A stretch of DNA of 64,000 bases from Cephalopachus bancanus (lineage: Eukaryota > Chordata > Mammalia > Primates > Tarsiidae), in assembly GCA_027257055.1 (NCBI GenBank), contig JAPVLO010000097.1, positions 6,115,001-6,179,000 on the forward strand. The letters run 5' to 3'. The notes beneath the pieces were generated by a model that was not told where the DNA came from, did no database searches, and saw only the letters and a list, made by a program, of their open reading frames with translations. This document shows positions 25,650 to 35,400 of this stretch, one piece after another. Made by a program: the position numbers and the translations under genes. The stretch's first letter is position 1, and each line of letters opens with the position of its first letter.

Positions 25650-26490
25650 TTAAAAACATTGTGCCATTAAATTTTAAATGTTGAGATACTTGAAGATTCT
25701 CAGGCAGTAGAAATGATAGAAAAATCCACATATCTGTTACTCAGTTTTCCTCAAAGGTAACATCTTGCAAAACTATAGCACAATTTCCCAACCAAGATAC
25801 TGACACTGATACAATCAAGACACAGAACAAGCCAGGCTCAGTGGCTCACCCTGTAATCATGTGCCTTTGGGAGCCTGAGGTGAGTGGATTGCCTGAGCCC
25901 ACGGGTTCGAGACCCACCTGGGCAGGCGAGACTTCACCTCTACAATAAATCAAAAGAAATTAGCCGGGCGTGGTAGCACGCACCTGTCGTTCCAGCTACT
26001 TGGAAGGCTGAAGCGGAAGGATCGCCGGAGCCCAGCAGGTTGAGGCTGCGGTGGCCGGGAGCAGCCACTGCACTCCAGTCTGGGTGACAGAGTGAGACTC
26101 CAACTCAAAAAAAAAAAAAAAAGATACAGAATATTTTAATCCTTGTGTTGTTCTTTCATAGTTAAATGCATTTCCACCCGACTTCCAATCCCTCTTTAAC
26201 TCCCTGGCAACCACTAATCTATTTGTTCTCCACCTCTATAATTTGGGTATTTAAAGAATGTCATGCAAATTGAATCACACAGTATGTCATCTTTTGGGAT
26301 TGGCATTTTTCACTCAGCAAAATTTTCTGGAGATTCACCCAAGTTATTGTGTGTATCAATGGTTCATTCCTTTTTATTGCTAATATTCCATGGTATGGAT
26401 TCTCATGGTTTATTTAATAATTCACTAACAACTGAAGGACATTTGAGCTGTTTCCAAATTGTGTGTTATAAATAAAGCTGTGACGACCAA
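25650..26490 (-). mobile_element. Old L1 3' fragment within the MST LTR
   Basis: Reversed L1-type sequence: CCCTGGCAACCACTAATCTATTTG, GAATCACACAGTATGTC, ATTGCTAATATTCCATGG, GCTGTTTCCAAATTGTG. It is split by the Alu at 25828. Confidence 0.65.
25828..26120 (+). mobile_element. Alu SINE (strepsirrhine type), third nesting level
   Basis: CAAGCCAGGCTCAGTGGCTC to the A tail. Flanks AAGACACAGAA (25817-25827) and AAGATACAGAA (26121-26131) form the target duplication. Confidence 0.92.
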
Positions 26491-26690
26491 CAACAACAAG
26501 AAACCTGTTCTTGCAAGAATTGAGAGTGAAAATTCAACACTCCCACAAGAATAGCAAGAAGCCATTTATAAGGGAGCTACCCCCATGACCCAAGCACCTC
26601 TCACATGGTCCCACCTCCAAAACTAGGAACAAATTTCAACATGAGATTTATAGGGAACAAACAAACCAAACTATGGCAGAGGGCATCACA

Positions 26691-27648
26691 GATTTCCTGT
26701 AAATTTACAAAAACACAAGGCACAGATAATTATCCACCCCAATTCACAGATGAAGAAAGCAGGGCTCAGAGAGGGCAAGTGCTCTATAGACAATAATAGT
26801 TAGATTATGGAGTCAAGATTGCCAGCGCTTACCCTTCTCCTTCCACTACACAATGGTATCATCATCACCAAAATCATTACCATCACTTATCATCATCATC
26901 ACTATAAGAAATTTAATAGGACATATATTTCCCATTACTTCAGTTTATATCTAAAAAGAGAAATGAACTAGCATCAAAACATCAGCGAATGACACAATAC
27001 ATTACCTGGTTATACCTGTAGAGTATCACATAGGCTTGCAGGTTTTTATGATGTTTTTTTAAGTGACTAGAGTCAAGTAAGTATGTGAAAGGAGATTTCA
27101 TGGAGGAGATAAATTCTGAGGAAGAATTAGAGAATCCTGTAGCAGAAAGAGAAGGGAAAGAGATAGAGAATAAAAGGATCCCCTTACTTGGCCCCAAGGT
27201 GGGAGATGACAAGGTATGGCCGCAGCATGGTCCCTGCAGCAGGAATACAGGCCAGAGTATAGCAAGAGATAAGAACATCCAGGTAAGATAAAACCAGTAA
27301 TGACGAGACTTGAGACCTCTAAGGCCCTATGAATTTCAGATGTGTCATTCTGATTATATGAATGGGGAAAAAAGGAAGCACAGAAGTTGAAGAGAAGGAT
27401 ATATAATAATTTAGGAAAGAGGCAAGAGAAAGTGTTGTCTGTATTATTAGAAGGGTCATTCAAGGACATTCTAAATTATTTGACTATTGAGGATCAGTAG
27501 TGACCTTTTTGAGGTCACAGATTATAGCCACTTCTGCTCCTTAGAAAAATGTTCTTTTTCTAGCATTATTCTAACCACCTAGTTTTTTGTCCTACTCTGC
27601 CCATCATACCTACTGTGCTCAGAATTTTAAACACCTCGATCTGTCCTT
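26691..27648. other. Intergenic; possible MIR relic at the start
   Basis: 26700-26830 (CACAGATGAAGAAAGCAGGGCTCAGAGAGGGCAAGTG) looks MIR-like. Nothing else recognised. Confidence 0.4.
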
Positions 27649-27663
27649 AAAGCTGGAAATATC

Positions 27664-27956
27664 AGCCGGGCTCGGTGGCTCAGCCTGTAATCCCACGCTT
27701 TGGGAGGCTGAGGTGAGTGGATTGCCTAAACCGGTGGGTTCGAGACCCGCCTGGACAACTTGGAGAGACCTCATCTCTACAGTAAATAAAAAAATTAGCC
27801 AGGTGTGGTAGCGCGCACCTGTAGTTCCAGCTACTTGGAAGGCTGAGGCAGAAGGATCGCCGGAGCCCAGCAGGTCGAGGCTGCAGTGGCTAGGAGCGGC
27901 CACTGCACTCCAGTCTGGGCAAGAGAGTGAGACTCCAACTCAAAAAAAAAAAAAAA
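27664..27956 (+). mobile_element. Alu SINE (strepsirrhine type), 15-bp target duplication
   Basis: AGCCGGGCTCGGTGGCTCAGCC start, CpG-rich right arm (GGATCGCCGGAGCCCAGCAG). Exact flanks AAAGCTGGAAATATC at 27649-27663 and 27957-27971. Probably young. Confidence 0.94.
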
Positions 27957-27971
27957 AAAGCTGGAAATATC

Positions 27972-29560
27972 TTTGTTCGTTTGTTAAAATATGAACCTTT
28001 TTGTAATGATCACTGTAGGTGACAGTGATCACCAAATATTGGCCTAGCTCTTAATACATTTGAATTAAAATTCTAGAACAATTACTACTACAGACTACAC
28101 TTTGATTATCGACCATTTCAATCCCAATTCATTAAATTCAAAAGTCCTTTGCTTCCCAAAGAACTGATTTTCTACTGTGGATGTCTAAGCTACTTTCAAA
28201 ATGCCCAACCAAACTCCGAGCTGTCATATTAGCTGGGTAAAGAGATAAGGGGTAAGAAAAGTATCCAGTCATCCAACCACATTTCTGGGGGTTTTTGTAC
28301 CAGGTTCAGATGAAATACAGTCACTCAATAAAGTCCTTCTGTTTCTCTTTCCCTCCCTCCCTTTCTCTCTCTCTATTTGCCTAGAGAGGGGAACCCTAAA
28401 CCCTTTGGAGTTTTTCCAACAGCTCCAAAAGAATCTCTTGACTATTTTCCCAGGGAATTCCTGCCTTAAATGTCAGCAGAGTACAACTCCCCAGCCAAAG
28501 CAGAGTTCGCCTGGATTTGAATCAAGAAAAATGTTCCTGCTATATCAAACATGAAAACGTGGACCTGTGGGGCGTGAGGGCACAGACAAGATTGACTATT
28601 TGTGAAAGGTTTGACATTCATTGAAAAGACAGGTTCTCTCAAATTTACCTCACTGAGGAACAGGAGGCTAAATCAAACATTTTGATTCCTTGCTGTTTTC
28701 TGATCATTACTTTTCTTTTACTCATTGGTGGAAAACTATATTTCAAGAAATCATCCTGAATTAGAGCCATAAGGTAAAGTCTCTTTGAAAGGGGAACAAA
28801 GCTCTATTAAGCCCTTTGTTGTGATGATTGTAGTTACTGCTGCTACTGCCATTGTTGTTCTGTTTATTTGTTAGTTTTTAATGAACATACTGATATGTAA
28901 GTGCTCTGGGAGGAATTCATGATGCTGAGATTCATGAAAAGCAAAGTAAGATTTATGAGTTGCGATTGAATCTGCCCCTACCAGCCTGGAGATACTTCCC
29001 GTCTGGTACTGAGGCATTGCTGGCATGTTTAGTGCTTTTGTTTCAGTTTTCAATCTCTGAACACACGAAGAAATATTAAAAGTTCTAAGGGCAAAGATGG
29101 GAGAAGGAGTCCACAAATCCCAAAAATATACATCAGCACCAAAGGAAAACAGTATGGTATAATAAATTAAAAATTCAGCAGCAAAGTGTGTCAAATAGCT
29201 AGTTTTTGCTACTTTTCACTTATCCTTCTCTCAGTTTCCTCATGTGTTACTGACCTACAATTTTACAAGGCTATTCAACTAACGATTCACAAGGCTGCCT
29301 GACAGAGAAAACCAGATTTAAATCAGTGCGGCATGTAACTATCCTCTCCCCAAAGATCATAACACTGTAGAATAAGTAAGCCAAGAAGATTCAATTCATA
29401 AATTGTTATTTCATTTTTAAATGAATTAGGCCTTTTTAAAGATTTCAATGGAATCTTTAAAGGTTCCAGCATGCCGGGTACAATTCTATGATGGAATTCA
29501 GGAAACTAAAGTATTACGGAAGCATACAGAAGGTAGTTCAAAATGAGCATAGGGTGGGGA
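27972..29560. other. Intergenic, nothing recognised
   Basis: Single-copy-looking sequence without recognisable exons or repeats. Confidence 0.35.
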
Positions 29561-29565
29561 GGGTG

Positions 29566-29745
29566 CCTTAGTCTGTTTTTGTGCTGCTATAAAGGAAAGC
29601 CTGAGGCTGGGAAATTTATAAAGGAAAGAGGTTTATCTGGCTCACAGTTCTGCAGGCTGTACAAGAATCATGGCACCAGCATCTGCTTCCAGTGAGGGCT
29701 TCAGGCTGCTGGGATCTCATTTGGATCTAGGACCAGGTCACAACG
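29566..29745 (-). mobile_element. Truncated MST-type MaLR LTR
   Basis: TTAGTCTGTTTTTGTGCTGCTATAAAGG then GGCTCACAGTTCTGCAGGCTGTACAAG, and stops after about 180 bases. Confidence 0.75.
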
Positions 29746-30779
29746 GTTCAGTATAGAAGCTATTACTTATATTCACCAGGACTTTCCACCTCCTATTGCC
29801 TCAGCACCACCACAAGCACATTATAGCTGCTTTCTTCCATCATCGTACCCCATATCCACGGTCACAGACAATCGTATTGGAAACTTCTGTCCCTAGCCCA
29901 AAGAAAAGCCAGGGAAGTAGTTGGTTATTACACAAGGCTGACAGTATTGCAGGCAAAGCAGGAGTACCATCTCAATTACAAAAAGGATAATCAGCAATAC
30001 TTAATCAGAAAAATCCTGGTAGGTAAAGAGTTAATCTGTGGTTAATGTTAAACCACTCTGCTGTGAGTACTAAGTGCATGAGCTGGTGCCAAATAGGGTG
30101 GCCCCTTCCTTGATGGGAACAGTCATCTCTTAGGAACTCGACTGCCAACACATCAGCCAGCCAGAAAACAGGGAAAGAGTCTGAGAAACCGTGGTAACCA
30201 AGCTTTGCTGGCACTTCCCAAAATGGTGACTGGAACTGCCAAGGATGCCACGCCGAGAATGCTAAAGAGCCCAGTGCAACCTGTGGAGAGTGGGCCTGGA
30301 AAATGTACCCCCACGAACTGGAAGTCTAAGGGAGCACCACTCTTTGTGGATTCCTATGGATCTGACCATTGGACACATGAGGAGGCATCTAAACACAGCC
30401 TTGTTCCTTGGGTTCACAGGCCTCGCAAATACTCCTGACTCGAGTTTCTTAGGATCAGAGTCATAACATTTAGCACATCTGCCTAGAAAATCAAAGTTTC
30501 CAAATTTGTAACAAATGTTTTGCACTTTTTAAAACTCTCATTCTAAAATCTAAATGGTAAAGAGCTTTAAAAATTCATATGAGAGGTTTTAAGTCTTCTT
30601 TATGGTTTCAGAAATTCCCCCTGTCCCTCTCATCAGAGAGAGGAGCAATCAGAGAATGATTGAAACCATAGTAAAGTCCTCCTCTGAAAGTTACAATTTT
30701 TAAATTCTTCTTTCTAATGAGAGCTTTTCATCCATTCCCATGTCTCAACCACCCAAAGGAGACAACACAACAAAATATT
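29746..30779. other. Intergenic, no gene recognised
   Basis: Short open frames (29796-29990, 30205-30438 on +; 30262-30525 on -) have no known domain. May be an unrecognised old element. Confidence 0.3.
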
Positions 30780-30792
30780 TTAACTGTGATTT

Positions 30793-31077
30793 TTTTTTTT
30801 TTTTAAGTTGGAGTCTCACTCTGTCGCCCAGACTGGAGTGCAGTGGCCACTCCCGGCCACCACAGCCTTGACCTGCTGGGCTCTGGCGATCCTTCCGCCT
30901 CAGCCTTCCAAGTAGCCGGAATTACAGGCATGCACTACCACGCCCGGCTGATTTTTTGATTTATTGTAGAGATGAGGTCTCACTGCCCAGGCGGGTCTCG
31001 AACCCGCGGGCTCAGGCAATTCATTCACCTCAGCCTACCAAAGGCGCGGGATTACAGGCTGAGCCACCAAGCCCAGC
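30793..31077 (-). mobile_element. Alu SINE (strepsirrhine type), minus strand
   Basis: T tail, GTTGGAGTCTCACTCTGTCGCCCAG start, and the reversed CpG-rich left arm ending CAGGCTGAGCCACCAAGC. Exact flanks TTAACTGTGATTT at 30780-30792 and 31078-31090. Confidence 0.94.
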
Positions 31078-31390
31078 TTAACTGTGATTTAAAAGCATAA
31101 CAGTCTTTTTTCTTTTCTCTTCCATATTTCTTTCTTGCCACACTTAATTCTGAAATCCAATCTGAAATACAAAGTGGAGAAAGGGAGGGGCCCATAGGTA
31201 GATGTGAGTTATTATCACAGTTCTAGTTGTTGGGTTAAGTAGTGGGTTTATTATTAAAAAGTCATTAATTCACTATTAGAAAATAAGAGGGCCATAGATG
31301 CACCAGTGATGACAGGGTGTCATAAACCAAGGATTATGATTATCCCAATTTCATGCACCTGAGGTCTATTTAAAGAAGCAATGACCATTT

Positions 31391-31447
31391 ACATACCTAA
31401 TCCTGAATTGTACCTCACATCTTTAAAATAAAATAATAAAAAAAGAA
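31391..31447 (+). mobile_element. Very short L1 3' terminus
   Basis: ACATACCTAATCCTGAATTGTACCTCACATCTTTAAAATAAAATAATAAAAAAAG is the extreme end of the local L1 type; about 55 bases. Confidence 0.6.
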
Positions 31448-32200
31448 AGAAACAATAATGATAAGTGGGTGATGCAGGCAGCGAATTATCAGGCCTCCCG
31501 GAATACACCAAACTCTTTAGGCAGGGATATCTTCATGACCATGCAACCTGCGTACCCACACAGGCCCTTCATTTAGAGGTACCCACCCTTTGTTTAATGG
31601 CCTGCTGTCACAATCTTGAAATTCACAGAACTTTTGAGCAAGGAGTCCTGCATTCATTTTGTACTGGGACTAGCAAATTACACAGTTAGTTCTGTCCCTA
31701 GGTTTCTAGATATTAAGTTAACCTATAGTTTCCATTAATGTTGTTCCCATCCAACCTCTATATTTTAAAATATGCTGCCTCATACCCTTAAACTATTATG
31801 AATACAACAGTCAGATTACCCCCAGAGCAGTCTTATTTTTCCTTATCTTATTGCTATTTTTTCTTGTTTTTTATTGTTCAAATTATTGTCACCTGTGCTA
31901 TAAGTGGAGCTGCAGTTATATACTGTATTTATAATGCTTCTCATCAAAAACTTCAAATAGATCTCATTGGCTAAAAAATAAATGCACCGAAGCCTAGATC
32001 CCAACTCATCTCAATTGCTAGATAATGCAAATCTGTTTCCTGACAGTTACTCAATTTCTCCTTCAAACATATAACCTAAAGAGACAAATTCTCAACAATT
32101 CTTTATGGTTGGAAGAATTCAAATAAAGATTTGAGGAAATTCTCATTTTCAAAGATTACTGGCTACAAAAATATAAGGTAAGTAAACATCTTTGCATTCC
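31448..32200. other. Upstream flank of AQP4, no repeats recognised
   Basis: Single-copy-looking sequence before the first AQP4 exon. Distal regulatory elements may lie here, but none can be named from sequence. Confidence 0.35.
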
Positions 32201-32371
32201 TGAAATGCCCTGTGTCTCTAGTGATCAGGTACAGAAAAGTTATTTCAAGTTCAAATATAACTTAGCGATTGCCACATGGTGCAGAATCTTTCCACCCCTA
32301 CTCTCCAAAAACCCAATCAGACAAGTGGCCGTAATCTGACTCCCAGCTCACTGGGAGCTGCAGGACAGGCA
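32201..32371 (+). promoter_or_regulatory. AQP4: Putative M1 promoter and 5'UTR of AQP4
   Basis: The sequence immediately upstream of the M1 exon is single-copy. It contains an NF-Y-type box CCAATCAG at 32313-32320, an E-box CACATG near 32273 and an A/T-rich AAATATAAC near 32254. Human AQP4 is known to use separate promoters for the M1 exon and the M23 exon, and this is the position expected for the first. The transcription start cannot be placed from sequence alone. Confidence 0.45.
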
Positions 32372-32404
32372 ATGAGAGCTGCACTCTGGCCGGGGAAGGC
32401 ATGA
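32372..32404 (+). CDS. Upstream ORF overlapping the M1 start codon
   Basis: ATG at 32372 opens a 10-codon frame ([10 protein letters not shown]) whose TGA, 32402-32404, shares bases with the M1 ATG at 32401 (an ATGA overlap). Its start context has G at -3 and A at +4, so it is a plausible start. A ribosome that translates it would terminate at the M1 start codon. That could reduce M1 output or allow short-range reinitiation, favouring M23. Direct translation has not been shown here. Confidence 0.6.
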   Translation: MRAALWPGKA

Positions 32405-32432
32405 GTGACAGACCCACAGCAAGGAGGTGGGG
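32401..32432 (+). CDS. AQP4: AQP4 exon 0, M1 start (coding part)
   Basis: Encodes [11 protein letters not shown], with the last glycine codon split GG|G. The donor is GTAAGT at 32433. R8 and R9, residues reported to matter for M1 interference with array formation, are present. The M1 start has G at -3 but A at +4, a middling context that permits leaky scanning to M23. Confidence 0.95.
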
Positions 32433-35400
32433 GTAAGTCCTTCTTTACCTTAAGGGAACAATGCTCGGGACCAAAAGATGAAACAAATATTATAGATATG
32501 TGTGCCTTCTCGGGCAGAATCTAGAAGGCAGTTGTGAGGCAGGTGGGTGGTTCTTTTAGCTCTGAGTACTAGGCATATTCAGAAGAGAGACATGGAGAAG
32601 GTAGAAAAAAAGAGATGCTTGATGCAAAATCCTCCATATATTTGAGATCTGCAAAAGCTCAGAAAATTACTCTATGAAGGTGAATCTAGCTATAATATTT
32701 TTATCAGAAAAATTACTCACTCAGGAGCTTTGCTGTCCAGGAGTAGATAAGGCTGGGTGTTCAGCTAGAAAGCAATGTGTCTGGTTTGGTACAACCCAGT
32801 CACATCAACAAACCTCCTTTGTTCTGGGGCAAAACAAGCAAAACAAATTGTGTTGATCCATTTCCACTGAGTGTGAATATGTAAGGAACACTGACAATAA
32901 CAGGAGTCTTTGAGTGACACAGGGGTCATACGCTAGGGGTATGTATACACTGCCAGCAAACTTTGGGGTTCACAACCGAGGCTGGTCACTCTGCCCTGAA
33001 AGATCAGACTATGCGGATTTTTTAAAAACTAAAAACATTCTTAAAGACTGGGATATGTTTTGTTTGTGTTGTTGTTTTGCCTTGTGTTTTAAATTTCTCT
33101 GACTGATGAAAATTTCAACCTGAAAGTGCAACTGTGTTTCTTAAGCTATGACTCTGGACAGGTAGGCAGGTATGTGAGAGAATGAACAGGGAGAGAACTC
33201 GGGGAATGGCAGAAGAGGGGCGGCAAAGGAGGCAGCCAGGGAGGCTGGCCTTTTCCAGAACCCACCTTCCCTTGTGTCTCCTGTAATGCTGAAAAGAGTC
33301 GTTTCCTACCCATTCAGCGTCCTTAGCCTTCTGCTTTGTCCTCTTCCTCCCCCCCCACCCCCAAAGCTGTCCACAGACACCAGCACCTGTAGTAGCACTC
33401 TGCCCCTTTACCATCCTGACTACAGCCCCGGGCTGCTGGTGAGTTCAGAAGTGACTCTACTACCTTCTTTTTTAATTAGAGAGTTCTCTGAGTTTCCCCA
33501 CCTTGGGGATATTTTTAACGTCTCCTCCGGGGTGCCCTCCCTACCCCATTCCAATAACTGTTTTTGTCTCTTTATATCCTCTTCCTCTGGGGAGTATGAT
33601 GTTGTCTTCCCAGCTGGGGTTCTTCATAATTGCACGATTCACTTAGAGGCGCTCACTGGGGCAGGGAACGCTTAGAATAACGGCTGGCTGCTTCCCTTCT
33701 GAAGCCAGCCCTTCCTTTATCTTGCCACCCCGGCTTGGGCACAAAATCTGTTTGTCCTTCCAACCCTGCAGCAAAGCCCCATAGCAAACCAAGGCCTAGG
33801 CTGAGACCTAAAGGTCAAGGAAGAGTTCCCCTGGCCCTTTTTGGCACAGCATTTCCTCACTGCCCATGGGAGACACAGGCTTCCAAGAACAGTGAATGAT
33901 GGGGTGGGGGAGGGAGTTAATAAGGGCCCCACAGTATGTCAGAGGAAGGCTGCAAGCATACTAATCTCTTAAAGTCCGTGGCTTTCTTGCCTAACCCTGT
34001 ACATAGCCTCTGTGATTAGATTCTCTGCTAAATGTTCTCCATACTTTTGTCTCTCATGACTGTCACAGGTAAAGAACAAGGGCAAAAGTCTTAGAGAACG
34101 GGGTAACAGAGAACTGGCCCCCAAAGGAAAAGCCTAGCTATTTCTTGCCAGAATGAGGAATTGGCATTAATGTCCTCAAACCACCAATTCTCAGCTCCAA
34201 AGATTCAAAAGCAGTAAGAGGAACAGATTGGAGGAAAGTGTCTTCCGCATCAGTGGAAAACACTATCCCCCCATGGTTCCTCCCCCCACCCCCCACATGC
34301 TCTCCAAGAAGAGGCCACTAGGTCCTCTAGGGCCACACCAACATGAGGCAATGGCCATCAAGAAGACCCGTGAGAAAATCTGCTTTTCCACAGAGCCAGG
34401 GGACCAAGTTTCCCTTGCCACGCCTTTTCCTGACCTGTCAGTCTTCTAGAGATTGCCAGATGCCGGCAGGAAGGGGACCTGGGTGCTACTTGCACCCCAG
34501 CCTCCAGAATCCCCTTGGGAGGTTTATTTGAACAGTACCGTCAAGGGGTGAGAGACGGCTGGGCACTCGAGGGCGTGTCCTCCTTCCCCTAAAAGCATCC
34601 CCCATCCCCTGCCGCCTCCCACCCCTGGCGGCCAGCATGGATCTCGCTGGTGGACGGTTCCGGGGCTGGGAGCCCCAGACACCGCGACGGACAGGCGGCT
34701 TCTGTTTATTCACCTGGCGGCTGCCTGGGAACCTGGCACAGGCCCGGAGTAGCCGCTGCTCCGCCCTCAGAGAGGCGCTCCAAGCTCCCCTGGGGCCGGA
34801 GGTTGACACGTCCCAGCGCGCGCATCCAGATCTGGGCGGCGCGCAGTGTCCCTCAGGCGGGCCGGCTCCAGGCTCCTCCCGCTGTCAGCTGCTCCCTGCA
34901 AAGGAGAGGGAGGAGTGTCGCTGTCCTAGCTCAAGTCTTGCTTGTTCCCTCTGGGAGCTCTTCTCCCCTCACTTAAGCCACCTTATCAAAAGACTGTCTT
35001 CAACATCCCTGGCTTCCTCACTGGCCTCCCCTTAATCCAGAGTCGGGGGGGGGGGATGGGGGATGGTTATTGCTACAAATCCATTTTCAGAATATCATTT
35101 CAAAGCAAGAAAGTACAAAACGGAAAAGATCCCCACTTTAGAAATTGCCTTATGTTCAAAATATAAACGGCATATAAAATGTACTTGAAACTTAAAAACT
35201 TGCTCTAAGGGAATTAACTACAAGGTAAATATATTTTATCCTTCATCTTTTAAGGAGCTTGATTTAGACATTGTCCTTTCTAGGAACAGTTCGGATAATT
35301 TTCCGTTGAAACTGGATGATCTTTGAATGTTAACTCAAAGGAGACTAGAATAACAATCTCTTGACTATTCATGAAGGAGATTTTCCAGAAGCATTCTTTC

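Larger units (their letters stand above)
25381..26690 (-). mobile_element. MST-type MaLR LTR, split by an L1 fragment that itself carries an Alu
   Basis: Left part 25381-25650 (CAGTCCATTTTTGTGTTGCTATAGG, GGTTCTGCAGGCTGTACAAGAAGCATGG). Right part from about 26490 (CCTCCAAAACTAGGAACAAATTTCAACATGAGATTTATAGGG). Together they make one reversed MST LTR. Confidence 0.8.

Noticed and set aside
30205..30438. 77-codon frame considered as a small gene
   Set aside because: No homology recognised, no splice or promoter signals, and an equally long frame on the other strand.
34486..35035. Frames of 107-132 codons on both strands in intron 0
   Set aside because: Explained by the GC-rich, stop-poor composition of the CpG patch; no domain or splice-supported structure.
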